A stretch of DNA of 64,000 bases, taken from Allobranchiibius sp. CTAmp26. GTDB lineage: Bacteria; Actinomycetota; Actinomycetes; Actinomycetales; Dermatophilaceae. Within the stretch, counting starts at the first letter, position 1. The number at the start of each line of letters is the position of its first letter. Below, piece after piece: positions 1-8,407 of the stretch. The translations under genes were made by a program, and so were the position numbers. The notes under the pieces are model-generated. The model saw nothing but the letters and a program-made list of their open reading frames with translations, searched no databases and was not told the DNA's origin. The stretch covers positions 234,467 to 298,466 of the forward strand of contig NZ_JAGEKR010000016.1 of NCBI RefSeq assembly GCF_017565405.1, in the 5' to 3' direction.

Positions 1-1878
1 GCTGCGGATCTTGACCCCGTCGATCACGTCCAGCGGCTTGCCACCCGGGCACAGCTTCGATGCGACGTCGGCGATGCGCACCCGCCCGGGGTGCTGCTGG
101 GCGAACGTCGCGAGGACGGCGTTGACGGCCTTCCCTCGGTACGCGGCGTTTCGGATCGGTGAGATGTCGACGCCTGCCACCACCGAGGAAGTCCAGTCGT
201 AGCACGGCACGTTGGGGATGACGACCTTGGAGTTCGGACCGAGATGCGCCAGTGCCTTGTTGAGGTAGGACAGCAAGTACGCCGCGTACGCCGGGGTGCC
301 GGCGTTCACGATCGAACCCGCCGGGGTGACGTGGTCGAAGACCTCCCAGCCCCCCAGGCTGAGCAGGACGACGGGATTCTTGTCACGCTGCAGGTGCGAG
401 GTCCAGCCCGGGTAGAGATCCGAGCACTCCGGCGCAGCCTGCGCGGTCTGCTTCTTGCCGTAGATCGCGAGTTGCTGTGGCATGAGCCCGCACCCGAAGA
501 CGGCGTTCCCGTCGAGGCCCACCTGAGGGAAGGTCGATTGCGGGAAGCTGAACTCCAGCGAGATGCCGACGGAGTCGCCGAGCACTAGGACGCGGACGGG
601 CTTGTTGACGTCCATCTGGCCGACGCCGTAGCTCTTGCCGGTCTGGCCCTGGACGAGAGGGTTGCCGCTCGCGCTTGACGTCGTGAGGATGACGGCGAGC
701 GCGGTCACCGGCAGGACGAGCGCCCCGGTCAGGGTCCCGCCGAGGGTGCCGATCCACTTGCGCAGCCCATGGATGCGGATCGGGTTCTCCACGAGATAGA
801 ACGAGGCCGCGCCGGCGGCGAAGCTCAGCGCGAATCGCAGCAGGAACAGGCCGGGGCCGCCGAATCCGACCCGTTTCGGGGTGAGCATCACGAAGATCGG
901 CCAGTGCCAGAGATAGAGGCCGTAGGAGATCTTTCCGATCCAGGCGAACGAGCGGAAGCCGAAGATCGCGGCGATCGGTCCTTCCTGGTCGAGCTCGACG
1001 ACCGCGATGACCGCGAGGGTGGCGAGCACGAAGACGAAGAACCCGCCGCGCCAGGTGAAGTCGTTCTGATAGCTGACGAAGAGGAAGAAGAAGGCCATCA
1101 CGGCCATCCCCACCCCGCCGATGACGGTCAGACGCCGATAGTCGCGGGTCAGGCGGCGGCGCGGCGCGTAGCTGAGGTAGACCGCCAGCGCGCTGCCGAG
1201 CAGCAACGACTGCGCGCGGCAGTCGGTGCCGTAGTAGATACGGGACGGGTCACCGCCGGGCTGGTAGAGCCAGGCCATCCATACGGCGGACAGGACCGAC
1301 AGCCCCACCAGGATCTGGGTGATCCGGCGCCGGTTGCCCCGGGTCAGGGCGATCAGGGCGATCATCAGCGCCGGGAGCACGAAGTAGAACTGCTCCTCGA
1401 TCGCGAGGGTCCACATGTGCCGGTACGGCGAGGGGTCGCCGTACTGCTGGAAGTAGGACTCTCCCTCGGAGATGAAGTGCCAGTTGGCGTAGTAGAAGAC
1501 GGTGGCGATGCCGTCCGAGCGCATGGTGGCCCGCGCGTACTGGTCGAGCACGTAGGGGCAGATCACCGTGATGCCGATGACGGCGAGCACGAGCCCGGGC
1601 AGCAACCGGCGGGCGCGCCGTACGTAGAAGCTCGCCAGGCTGATCGAGCCCCACTTGCGATTCTCGGCGATCAGGAGACCCGCGATGAGGTATCCGGACA
1701 GGACGAAGAAGACATCGACCGAGTAGAAGCCGCCCGTCGGCAGGTTGTTGGTGGCGTGGAAGATCATCACCAGGACGATGGCGAGGGCACGCACACCGTC
1801 CAGCGCCGGCCGGTGCCGCTTCTTCGGTGCGCTGGCGGAGCGCTTGTGGGCGGCTTCCTTCGCGGCGAGCGTCGTCAA
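1..1878 (-). CDS. Acyltransferase-3 / SGNH fusion, O-acetyltransferase (3' end cut by window edge)
   Basis: Integral-membrane O-acyltransferase of the OafA/YrhL type, expected to acetylate a cell-surface glycan or peptidoglycan. The frame reads without a stop from a TTG codon at 1878 to base 1 (626 codons). It opens with a basic stretch, then the acyltransferase-3 core starting at RPALDGVRALAI, with FHATNNLPTGGFYSVDVFFV and the EQFYF motif, about ten hydrophobic segments, and a periplasmic-type SGNH domain whose GDS nucleophile block is at residues 434-436. The distal catalytic Asp-x-x-His block lies beyond the window. TTG was chosen because no ATG or GTG precedes the conserved N-terminus; the ribosome site is weak. 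It is transcribed away from the leu region. The acetylated substrate cannot be told from the sequence. Confidence 0.88.
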   Translation of the reverse strand, partial: MTTLAAKEAAHKRSASAPKKRHRPALDGVRALAIVLVMIFHATNNLPTGGFYSVDVFFVLSGYLIAGLLIAENRKWGSISLASFYVRRARRLLPGLVLAVIGITVICPYVLDQYARATMRSDGIATVFYYANWHFISEGESYFQQYGDPSPYRHMWTLAIEEQFYFVLPALMIALIALTRGNRRRITQILVGLSVLSAVWMAWLYQPGGDPSRIYYGTDCRAQSLLLGSALAVYLSYAPRRRLTRDYRRLTVIGGVGMAVMAFFFLFVSYQNDFTWRGGFFVFVLATLAVIAVVELDQEGPIAAIFGFRSFAWIGKISYGLYLWHWPIFVMLTPKRVGFGGPGLFLLRFALSFAAGAASFYLVENPIRIHGLRKWIGTLGGTLTGALVLPVTALAVILTTSSASGNPLVQGQTGKSYGVGQMDVNKPVRVLVLGDSVGISLEFSFPQSTFPQVGLDGNAVFGCGLMPQQLAIYGKKQTAQAAPECSDLYPGWTSHLQRDKNPVVLLSLGGWEVFDHVTPAGSIVNAGTPAYAAYLLSYLNKALAHLGPNSKVVIPNVPCYDWTSSVVAGVDISPIRNAAYRGKAVNAVLATFAQQHPGRVRIADVASKLCPGGKPLDVIDGVKIRS

Positions 1879-2144
1879 GGGATCTCTTCGGGTGTGATGG
1901 AAGTTACTCGGCAGTCAGTGTAAAGGACCGGGTCCGTCGAGCGAGTCGAACGCGCGGCTTCCAGGCGGTCCCCACCCGTCTCGAATGGTGGGATGCCTGT
2001 ATCGGATCTTGGATGGTCGCCGCTACCGTCGAGTTCAGAACGGCGCCCGAACGGCGCCCAGCGGTCATGGCCAGAGCGCGCTCGACGGTGGAGACCCCAC
2101 CAGGGCGCGCAGCGGCTCACACCGAGCATGTCAGGAGACGGACG
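1879..2144. other. Divergent intergenic region
   Basis: Upstream DNA shared by the leftward acyltransferase gene and the rightward 20-codon ORF. Overlapping open frames here have no family resemblance or ribosome site. It probably holds both promoters, but I see no convincing -35/-10 pair. Confidence 0.4.
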
Positions 2145-2207
2145 ATGTCCGAAGAGCAGATCGAGATCCAGCGGGCGTTGCAGGAGTCCATGGACCTGCG
2201 CGACTGA
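2145..2207 (+). CDS. Predicted 20-residue small protein or leader peptide
   Basis: A 20-codon ORF with an excellent ribosome-binding site, AGGAGA at 2133-2138, six bases before ATG. The peptide begins MSEEQIEIQRALQ and ends MDLRD; it is acidic, polar and predicted helical. It has only two Leu codons, so it does not look like a classical leucine attenuator peptide. The stop is followed 15 nt later by a perfect 13-bp hairpin, so the ORF and terminator could form a self-contained small transcript upstream of leuB. The function is unknown. It could be a real microprotein, a leader peptide, or chance; the ribosome site and terminator argue against chance. Confidence 0.45.
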   Translation: MSEEQIEIQRALQESMDLRD

Positions 2208-2222
2208 CGCGTCGCACCTGTT

Positions 2223-2262
2223 CGACGGAAGGGCCCCGGCATCACGCCGGGGCCCTTCGTCG
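2223..2262 (+). terminator. Strong GC hairpin terminator or attenuator before leuB
   Basis: A perfect 13-bp stem (GAAGGGCCCCGGC and its complement) with loop ATCAC, extended by CGAC/GTCG at the base past one bulged G. It has no U tract, as is common in high-GC terminators. It lies between the 20-codon ORF and leuB. Confidence 0.75.
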
Positions 2263-2272
2263 TCGCTGAGAG

Positions 2273-2291
2273 GGTCTCGATATCCGAGACC
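2273..2291. promoter_or_regulatory. Putative operator palindrome upstream of leuB
   Basis: Perfect inverted repeat GGTCTCG-N5-CGAGACC ending about 5 bp before a weak -35 (TTTCAA, 2296-2301). Leucine genes of related bacteria are controlled by IclR-type regulators (LtbR/NdgR); assigning this site to that family is inference from position only. Confidence 0.4.
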
Positions 2292-2318
2292 TGCGTTTCA
2301 AATGGCAAGACGAATGAC

Positions 2319-2324
2319 TAGCGT
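2319..2324 (+). promoter_or_regulatory. -10 box of leuB, probably leaderless
   Basis: TAGCGT ends 8 nt before the leuB ATG. Transcription would start at or next to the start codon, and no Shine-Dalgarno sequence is needed or clearly present. Confidence 0.5.
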
Positions 2325-2332
2325 GCTGAGGC

Positions 2333-3397
2333 ATGACCACCACTTCCACACCCACTGCGTCGGACTCCATCGACCTGGCCGTGATCGGCGGGGACGGCAT
2401 CGGCCCCGAGGTGGTCGCCGAGGGCCTCAAGGTCCTCGAAGCGGTCAGCGCGGCGAAGATCGCGCGCACCGAGTACGACCTGGGCGCCCGTCGTTGGCAC
2501 GCGACCGGCGAGATCCTCCCGGAGTCGGTCGAGGACGAGCTGCGCGGGCACGACGCGATCCTGCTCGGTGCCATCGGCGACCCGTCGGTGCCCAGCGGGG
2601 TCCTGGAACGCGGGCTGCTGCTCAAGCTGCGCTTCGACTTCGACCACTACGTCAACCTGCGCCCGTCCGTGCTGTTCCCCGGCGTGCGCTCGCCGCTGGA
2701 CGTGGCCCGTGTCGCGCCGGACGGCATCGACTTCGTCGTGGTCCGGGAAGGCACCGAGGGTCCGTACACCGGCAACGGGGGGGCGCTGCGGGTGGGCACC
2801 CCCGCCGAACTCGCGACCGAGGTCAGCGTCAACACCCGGTTCGGCGCCGAACGCGCCGTGCGGGACGCGTTCGCCCGCGCCCAGGCCCGTCCGCGCAAGC
2901 ACCTCACGCTGATCCACAAGCACAACGTGCTGTCGTACGCCGGCCACCTGTGGCGTCGTACGGTCGAGGAGGTCGGCGCGGAATTCCCCGAGGTCAGCAC
3001 CGACTACGCGCACGTGGACGCCGCGACCATCTACCTGGTCACCGACCCGGGCCGCTTCGACGTCATCGTCACCGACAACCTCTTCGGTGACATCGTCACC
3101 GACCTGGCGGCCGCGGTGACCGGCGGGATCGGCCTGGCGGCATCGGGCAACATCAACCCCGAGCGCACGGCACCGTCGATGTTCGAGCCGGTGCACGGCT
3201 CGGCCCCCGACATCGCCGGGCAGGCCAAGGCCGACCCGACGGCGACGATCCTGTCGGTCGCGATGCTGCTGGAGCACCTGGGTCGGCCCGACGAGGCGCG
3301 GCGCGTCCAGGAGGCGGTGGCCGCCGACCTGGCGGGGCGTGGCGACGCTCCCCGCTCGACCACTCAGATCGGCGCCGCCATCGCGGAGCGGGTATGA
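2333..3397 (+). CDS. leuB: 3-isopropylmalate dehydrogenase
   Basis: Catalyses NAD-dependent oxidative decarboxylation of 3-isopropylmalate to 2-oxoisocaproate, the third committed step of leucine synthesis, in the cytoplasm. The 354-residue protein has the usual family length. It has the N-terminal GGDGIGPEV motif, the [13 protein letters not shown] substrate segment, the [10 protein letters not shown] stretch and the [13 protein letters not shown] segment with metal-binding Asp residues, then the NAD-binding HGSAPDIAG motif. The short Ser/Thr-rich N-terminus precedes the conserved core. ilvE follows 82 bp downstream on the same strand, so the last leucine steps are adjacent. The upstream palindrome, hairpin and leaderless -10 suggest dedicated control. 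Confidence 0.97.
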   Translation: MTTTSTPTASDSIDLAVIGGDGIGPEVVAEGLKVLEAVSAAKIARTEYDLGARRWHATGEILPESVEDELRGHDAILLGAIGDPSVPSGVLERGLLLKLRFDFDHYVNLRPSVLFPGVRSPLDVARVAPDGIDFVVVREGTEGPYTGNGGALRVGTPAELATEVSVNTRFGAERAVRDAFARAQARPRKHLTLIHKHNVLSYAGHLWRRTVEEVGAEFPEVSTDYAHVDAATIYLVTDPGRFDVIVTDNLFGDIVTDLAAAVTGGIGLAASGNINPERTAPSMFEPVHGSAPDIAGQAKADPTATILSVAMLLEHLGRPDEARRVQEAVAADLAGRGDAPRSTTQIGAAIAERV

Positions 3398-3479
3398 CGC
3401 CCGGGCGTAACCTGGCCCCACCGCCGCACTTGTAGCGCGCGTCACACTCCGACGCGCCGTACGCCCCGAGGAGACCGCC

Positions 3480-4574
3480 ATGGCACTGACCTTCGATGTG
3501 ACCCGACGCCCCGACGTCGTCAGCGACACCGACCGTGCGGCGGTGCTCGCCGATCCCGGCTTCGGCAACCACTTCACCGACCACATGGTGACGGTGACCT
3601 GGACCAAGGGTGACGGCTGGCACGACGCCCGCGTCACGCCGTACGGCCCGATCGCGATCGACCCGTCGGCCGCCGTCCTGCACTACGCGCAGGAGATCTT
3701 CGAGGGGATGAAGGCCTACCGGCACGCCGACGGCTCGGTGTGGACCTTCCGGCCCCAGCAGAACGCCGCCCGGTTCGCCCGCAGCTCGGCACGGATGGCG
3801 CTGCCGGTGATGCAGGAGGCGGACTTCATCGATTCGTTGCGCGCCCTGGTGACCGTGGACGAGGCCTGGGTGCCGCCCGCGGACGGCGGCGAGACCTCGC
3901 TCTACCTGCGGCCGTTCATGTTCGCCTCGGAGCCGTTCCTCGGGGTTCGGCCGGCCAACGAGGTCACCTTCTGCGTGATCGCCTCACCGGCGGGCGCGTA
4001 CTTCAGCGGCGGCGTCAAGCCGGTCTCGCTCTGGATCTCCACCGACTTCGCCCGGGCGGGTGACGGAGGCACCGGCGCGGCCAAGTGCGGCGGCAACTAC
4101 GCCTCGTCCCTGGCGGGTCAGCTCGAGGGCATCGAGCACGGCTGCGACCAGGCCGTCTTCCTGGACTCCTCGTCGCACACCTACATCGAAGAGCTCGGCG
4201 GGATGAACCTGTTCTTCGTCTACAAGGACGGCCGCCTGGTCACCCCGGAGCTGACCGGCTCGATCCTCGAGGGCGTCACCCGCGACTCGATCCTGGAGCT
4301 GTCCAAGGACCTCGGCCTGCAGCCGGAGGAGCGCCGCATCCCCATCCAGGAGTGGAAGGACGGGGCCGCATCCGGCGAGATCGCCGAGGTCTTCGCGTGC
4401 GGTACGGCGGCCGTGGTCACCCCGGTCGGCGAGCTCAAGTGGGACGGCGGGTCGTGCGACCACCGCCGCGACGGGCACGACGACGCGATCGCGTTGAAGA
4501 TCCGCTCGTCGCTGCTGGACATCCAGTACGGCCGGGTCGAGGACTCGCGCGGCTGGCTCACCCGCCTCGCCTGA
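3480..4574 (+). CDS. ilvE: Branched-chain amino-acid aminotransferase
   Basis: PLP enzyme (fold type IV) that transaminates 2-oxoisocaproate, 2-oxoisovalerate and 3-methyl-2-oxovalerate with glutamate to give Leu, Val and Ile. The 364-residue protein has the family features YGPIAIDPSA and EIFEGMKAYR. The PLP lysine is K202 in AAKCGGNYA, and the phosphate loop FACGTAAVVTPVG lies near the C-terminus. The ATG is preceded by GAGGAG. It follows leuB without an obvious terminator and may be co-transcribed with it. A 70-nt dyad element lies just after its stop. Confidence 0.97.
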   Translation: MALTFDVTRRPDVVSDTDRAAVLADPGFGNHFTDHMVTVTWTKGDGWHDARVTPYGPIAIDPSAAVLHYAQEIFEGMKAYRHADGSVWTFRPQQNAARFARSSARMALPVMQEADFIDSLRALVTVDEAWVPPADGGETSLYLRPFMFASEPFLGVRPANEVTFCVIASPAGAYFSGGVKPVSLWISTDFARAGDGGTGAAKCGGNYASSLAGQLEGIEHGCDQAVFLDSSSHTYIEELGGMNLFFVYKDGRLVTPELTGSILEGVTRDSILELSKDLGLQPEERRIPIQEWKDGAASGEIAEVFACGTAAVVTPVGELKWDGGSCDHRRDGHDDAIALKIRSSLLDIQYGRVEDSRGWLTRLA

Positions 4575-4591
4575 CCGGTCGGGCAGCTCGC

Positions 4592-4661
4592 CGAGTGGCA
4601 TACATATCTATCGAGTGCACCTGTCCCAGGTATGCCACTCGAAGGACATGTATGCCACTCG
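4592..4661. repeat. 70-nt nested palindromic element, CGAGTGGCATACAT family, copy 1
   Basis: Begins CGAGTGGCATACAT and ends with the exact reverse complement ATGTATGCCACTCG. Inside is a second, nested pair (TCGAGTG-ACCTG with CAGGT-GCCACTCGA), giving an A-B-B'-A' layout. A second copy of exactly 70 nt lies at 12337-12406. Both follow the stop codon of a rightward gene. Confidence 0.85.
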
Positions 4662-4726
4662 GCGTGTGATCACCTGGTGAGACGGTGATGTCGGATGGTG
4701 GACGGGACACAACGGACGGTGCGACG

Positions 4727-4786
4727 ATGCTGCGCGTGATGACCTTCGGGTCCGCGGTCACCCCCGCGGCGACGATTACCGACTAG
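4727..4786 (+). CDS. Predicted leader peptide of cimA
   Basis: A 19-codon ORF reading MLRVMTFGSAVTPAATITD, ending 25 nt before a rho-independent terminator. It contains four Thr codons, two Val codons and an ATT Ile codon close to the stop; ATT is rare in this GC-rich genome. Ile is the expected end product of citramalate synthase. Together with the terminator this fits transcription attenuation, with ribosome stalling near the ATT deciding the fold. No strong ribosome site is seen, so translation is not proven. Confidence 0.5.
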   Translation: MLRVMTFGSAVTPAATITD

Positions 4787-4836
4787 CGCGTCGGACGACC
4801 CGGCGCGCTACCTCCCGTTACCCCGGGAGGTTTTTT
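4785..4836 (+). terminator. Attenuator of cimA: competing hairpin plus U-tract terminator
   Basis: The terminator is CCTCCCG-loop-CGGGAGG followed by six T (4811-4836), the only classical U-tract terminator I found in the window. Immediately before it, starting at the leader stop codon, AGCGCG...CGCGCT (4785-4810) forms a second hairpin. The cimA ATG lies 84 nt further on. Confidence 0.7.
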
Positions 4837-4919
4837 CGTCCCCGGGCATCACCCACGCGCCGGAGACGGCGCCGGATCGGGATTCACCAGCCCGCCCCGC
4901 CCCACCCGAAAGGCCCGCG

Positions 4920-6527
4920 ATGAGCGGCTTCGACCTCTACGACACCACCCTGCGCGACGGCGCCCAGCAGGAGGGCCTGCACCTGACCGTCGACGACAAG
5001 CTGGTCATCGCGCACCTCCTCGACGAGCTGGGTGTGGGCTTCATCGAGGGCGGCTGGCCCGGTGCCAACCCGAAGGACACCGAGTTCTTCCGGCGGGCCC
5101 GCACCGAGTTGACCCTGCGGAGTGCGCAGTTGGCCGCCTTCGGGAGCACCCGGCGCGCCGGCGTACGCGCCTGCGACGACCCGCAGGTCGCGGCCCTGCT
5201 CGAGGCGCAGACGCCGGTGGTGACGCTCGTCGGCAAGTCGCACGTGCGCCACGTGACCGATGCCCTGCGCACCACTCCCGCAGAGAACCTCGCGATGGTC
5301 GCCGACACGGTGGCCCATCTGGTCGACCACGGCCGCACGGTCTACCTGGACGCGGAGCACTTCTTCGACGGCTACGAGGCCGATGCGGCGTACGCGATCG
5401 AGGTGGTGCGGGTGGCAGCCGAGGCCGGCGCGGCGGCGGTCGTGCTGTGCGACACCAACGGCGGGATGCTCCCGCACGACATCGAACGCATCGTCGCCGA
5501 GACGGCCCAGCGCACGGGTATGCGCCTGGGCATCCACTGTCACAACGACAGCGGCTGTGCCGTCGCCAACAGCATCGCTGCGGTGCGGACCGGCGCGACG
5601 CACGTGCAGGGCACCGTCAACGGGTACGGCGAACGCACCGGCAACGCCGACCTGATCGCCGTGACCGCCAACCTGCAGCTCAAGCTCGGCATGCGGTTGG
5701 TGAGCGAGGAGCAGCTCGCGACTGCCGTGCACGTGAGCCATGCCGTTAGCGAGATCACCAACCTCCCGCCGTTCGAGCGCGCGCCGTACGTCGGTGCTAG
5801 CGCGTTCGCGCACAAGGCCGGCCTGCACGCGAGCGCGCTGCGGGTCGACCCCGACCTCTACCAGCACATCGACCCGGCGTCGGTCGGCAACGAGATGCGC
5901 ACGCTGGTCTCGGACATGGCGGGCCGTGCGAGCATCGAGCTGAAGGGCCGCGAACTCGGCTACGACCTCGCCGGGCAGCCCCGACTGCTCGCCGATGTGC
6001 TGCAGCGGGTGAAGGAGATGGAGGGCGCCGGGTGGAGCTTCGAGGCCGCCGACGCGTCGTTCGACCTGCTCCTGCACGAGGAGGTGCACGGGCGCCCCGC
6101 GGCGCTCTTCCGGCTCGAGTCGTGGCGGGTGCGCACCGACGCCGAGGGCAGCGGGAGTGCCCTGTCGGAGGCGACCCTGGAGTTGAGCGTCGACGGGCAG
6201 CCGCAGGTCGCGGTCGGCCACGGCAACGGCCCGGTCAACGCCCTGGACCACGCGCTGCGGCACGCCCTGACCCCGATCTACCCGCGCCTCGCGGATCTGG
6301 AGCTCATCGACTTCCGGGTGCGGATCCTCGATGCCGACCACGGCACCGACGCGACCACCCGGGTGCTCATCGATACGACCGACGGCGACCGCACCTGGAC
6401 CACGGTGGGGGTGGGCCCGAACATCGTGCACGCCAGCTGGATCGCCCTGGTCGACTCCTTCACCTTCGGGTTGTTGCGCTGCCCGGCGCGCGGCGGGCAG
6501 GTTCCCGTTCCCGCTGCGTCCATGTGA
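4920..6527 (+). CDS. cimA: Citramalate synthase
   Basis: Condenses acetyl-CoA with pyruvate to (R)-citramalate, opening the threonine-independent route to 2-oxobutyrate and isoleucine. The 535-residue protein has the HMGL-like TIM barrel with LYDTTLRDGAQQEG at the N-terminus, the metal-binding HCHNDSG motif and the GTVNGYGERTGNAD loop. It ends in a LeuA-type allosteric dimerisation domain (about residues 400-520), the usual site of end-product feedback. Length and the barrel sequence fit the CimA subfamily better than 2-isopropylmalate or homocitrate synthase. ATG is preceded by GAAAGG. The upstream leader and terminator suggest attenuation. Confidence 0.9.
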   Translation: MSGFDLYDTTLRDGAQQEGLHLTVDDKLVIAHLLDELGVGFIEGGWPGANPKDTEFFRRARTELTLRSAQLAAFGSTRRAGVRACDDPQVAALLEAQTPVVTLVGKSHVRHVTDALRTTPAENLAMVADTVAHLVDHGRTVYLDAEHFFDGYEADAAYAIEVVRVAAEAGAAAVVLCDTNGGMLPHDIERIVAETAQRTGMRLGIHCHNDSGCAVANSIAAVRTGATHVQGTVNGYGERTGNADLIAVTANLQLKLGMRLVSEEQLATAVHVSHAVSEITNLPPFERAPYVGASAFAHKAGLHASALRVDPDLYQHIDPASVGNEMRTLVSDMAGRASIELKGRELGYDLAGQPRLLADVLQRVKEMEGAGWSFEAADASFDLLLHEEVHGRPAALFRLESWRVRTDAEGSGSALSEATLELSVDGQPQVAVGHGNGPVNALDHALRHALTPIYPRLADLELIDFRVRILDADHGTDATTRVLIDTTDGDRTWTTVGVGPNIVHASWIALVDSFTFGLLRCPARGGQVPVPAASM

Positions 6528-6532
6528 GGTCC

Positions 6533-6620
6533 GCGAGTGGGTTGTCGGCCGTGCGGTCACTTTCCTGCGTTGGGGGGACGGCGCGCGGGTGGGCGATCGG
6601 CCGTGCGGTCACTTCCTGCG
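6533..6620. repeat. Direct repeat pair, 52-bp period, GCGGTCACTTTCCTGCG family
   Basis: Two units (6533-6569 and 6585-6620) share GCG(A/G)GTGGG-N3-TCGGCC followed by GTGCGGTCACTTTCCTGCG, with one T missing in the second. A third partial unit is at 21754-21779. The element begins 5 bp after the cimA stop. Confidence 0.8.
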
Positions 6621-6653
6621 GCCGGCTGGTTCGCCGGTGTCGGCCGACGTGAT

Positions 6654-6659
6654 TAAGGT
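6654..6659 (+). promoter_or_regulatory. -10 box, leaderless promoter of the FAH-family gene
   Basis: TAAGGT ends 6 nt before the GTG start at 6666. No -35 is recognisable. Confidence 0.45.
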
Positions 6660-6665
6660 CGAGGC

Positions 6666-7448
6666 GTGCGTATTGCGAGGTACACGACAGGCGAGGATCC
6701 GACGTACGGGCTGGTCGACGGTGCGGGGGAGAAGATCGCCCAGATCACCGGCGACCCCCTCTACTCCAAGATCGAGCTCACCGGCGTCACCACCACGGTC
6801 GACGAGGTGCGCCTGCTCGCGCCGGTGATCCCGCGCTCGAAGGTGATCGGCATCGGCAAGAACTACGCCGAACACGCCCGCGAGATGGGTGGCGAGGCGC
6901 CGAAGGAACCGCTGATGTTCCTGATCCCGAACACCGCCGTCATCGGCCCGGGCGACCCGGTGGTCATGCCCCGACAGAGCGAGCGGGTCGATTACGAGGG
7001 CGAGCTCGCGGTCGTCATCGGCAGGATGTGCCGCGACGTGTCGGTCGAGGAGGCGCAGTCGGTCATCTTCGGATACACCTGCGCCAACGACGTGACGGCG
7101 CGGGACCTGCAAAAGAGCGATGGCCAGTGGGCCAGGGCCAAGGGTTTCGACACGTTCTGCCCGCTCGGTCCCTGGATCGAGACCGATCTGGACGTCAGCG
7201 ACCTGCGGCTGCGCACCCGCCGCGGCGACGAGGTGGTGCAGGACGGCACGACCGCCGACATGATCCACGACATCCCGACGCTGATCTCCTACGCGTCGCA
7301 GGCGTTCACCCTGCTGCCCGGCGACGTGATCCTCACCGGCACGCCGGAGGGCGTGGGGCCGGTCGAGTCCGGACAGAGCGTCGAGGTCGAGATCGAGGAC
7401 ATCGGGGTGCTGCGCAACCCGTTCGTCCGCTATGCCGCCGACTCGTGA
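6666..7448 (+). CDS. Fumarylacetoacetate hydrolase-family protein
   Basis: Member of the FAH superfamily of metal-dependent hydrolases, isomerases and decarboxylases acting on 2-oxo acids (260 residues). After a short N-terminal domain, the catalytic fold has the IGIGKNYAEHAREMG segment, the metal ligands in DYEGELAVVIG, the YTCANDVTARDLQ loop, and ILTGTPEGVGP near the C-terminus. It most resembles small single-domain members annotated as 2-hydroxyhepta-2,4-diene-1,7-dioate isomerase or acylpyruvase; the substrate cannot be assigned. GTG start supported by the leaderless -10. murI follows 56 bp downstream from its own promoter. Confidence 0.85.
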   Translation: MRIARYTTGEDPTYGLVDGAGEKIAQITGDPLYSKIELTGVTTTVDEVRLLAPVIPRSKVIGIGKNYAEHAREMGGEAPKEPLMFLIPNTAVIGPGDPVVMPRQSERVDYEGELAVVIGRMCRDVSVEEAQSVIFGYTCANDVTARDLQKSDGQWARAKGFDTFCPLGPWIETDLDVSDLRLRTRRGDEVVQDGTTADMIHDIPTLISYASQAFTLLPGDVILTGTPEGVGPVESGQSVEVEIEDIGVLRNPFVRYAADS

Positions 7449-7492
7449 TCAACATCTCCAGCCGGCTGTCGGTCGGCGGCCGGGGCCGACCG

Positions 7493-7498
7493 TAGGCT
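7493..7498 (+). promoter_or_regulatory. -10 box, leaderless promoter of murI
   Basis: TAGGCT lies 6 nt before the GTG start of murI. Confidence 0.45.
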
Positions 7499-7504
7499 TC
7501 CATC

Positions 7505-8407
7505 GTGTCTGATGCCCCGATCGGGATCTTCGACAGCGGGTACGGCGGCCTCACCGTCGCCCGTGCCGTCCTGGATCAGCTGCCCCACGAGTCGGTTGCC
7601 TACCTGGGTGACACGCTGCGCGCGCCGTACGGCCCGCGGCCGATCGCCGAGACCCGCGCCTTCGCCCTGCAGTGCCTGGACCGGTTGGTCAACCACGGCG
7701 TCAAGGTGCTGGTCATCGCGTGCAACACCGCCAGCGCAGCAGTGCTGCACGACGCCCGGGAGCGTTACGACGTGCCGGTCGTCGAGGTGATCCGCCCCGC
7801 AGTACGCCGTGCCGTGCGCGCCACCCGCAACGGCCGGATCGGCATCATCTCCACGCGGGGCACCCACCAGTCCGGCGCCTATCTCGACGCCTTCGCCGCC
7901 GCGCCCCAGCTGCAGGTGACCAGCGAGCCGTGTCCGCGCTTCGTGGACCTGGTGGAGGCCGGCGTCACCGGAGGGCCGGAGATGCTGTCGTACGCGCGGG
8001 AGTACCTCGAGCCGCTGCGCGAGCGTGACATCGACACGCTGGTCCTCGGCTGCACCCACTACCCCCTGCTCACCGCGGTCATCTCGTACGTGATGGGCGA
8101 CGGCGTCACGCTGGTGTCGTCGGCCGAGGAGACCGCCAAGGACGTCTACCGCGTGCTCGCCGACCGACGCGACTTGCGACCGGATCACCTTGCGGCCCCT
8201 GAGCATTCGTTCACCACCACCGGCGACCCGGACCGGTTCCGGGCACTGTCGAAGCGCTTCCTCGGGATGGGCCCGGAGTTCGACCACGTCTTCGTCAACG
8301 ACTTCGCCCAGCGCTCCATCGTGCGACCCTCGAGCGACCCGGACGACGATCCGGACGCCGACCAGGTCGAGCGTCCGCACCACCTGACGGCGGGGTCGCC
8401 CCGATGA
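7505..8407 (+). CDS. murI: Glutamate racemase
   Basis: Cofactor-independent racemase that supplies D-glutamate for peptidoglycan. The 300-residue protein has the N-terminal [12 protein letters not shown] motif, the first catalytic Cys in IACNTASA and the second in [10 protein letters not shown], with [10 protein letters not shown] between them. The C-terminus carries about 30 residues of acidic extension beyond the fold. The stop overlaps the next start by 4 nt (ATGA). murI, MBL hydrolase, rph and rdgB occur in the same order as M. tuberculosis Rv1338-Rv1341. Confidence 0.97.
   Translation: MSDAPIGIFDSGYGGLTVARAVLDQLPHESVAYLGDTLRAPYGPRPIAETRAFALQCLDRLVNHGVKVLVIACNTASAAVLHDARERYDVPVVEVIRPAVRRAVRATRNGRIGIISTRGTHQSGAYLDAFAAAPQLQVTSEPCPRFVDLVEAGVTGGPEMLSYAREYLEPLRERDIDTLVLGCTHYPLLTAVISYVMGDGVTLVSSAEETAKDVYRVLADRRDLRPDHLAAPEHSFTTTGDPDRFRALSKRFLGMGPEFDHVFVNDFAQRSIVRPSSDPDDDPDADQVERPHHLTAGSPR

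Noticed and set aside
769..1923. 384-residue plus-strand ORF
   Set aside because: It is the antisense shadow of the acyltransferase gene: Glu/Asp/His/Gln-rich, with no family resemblance.
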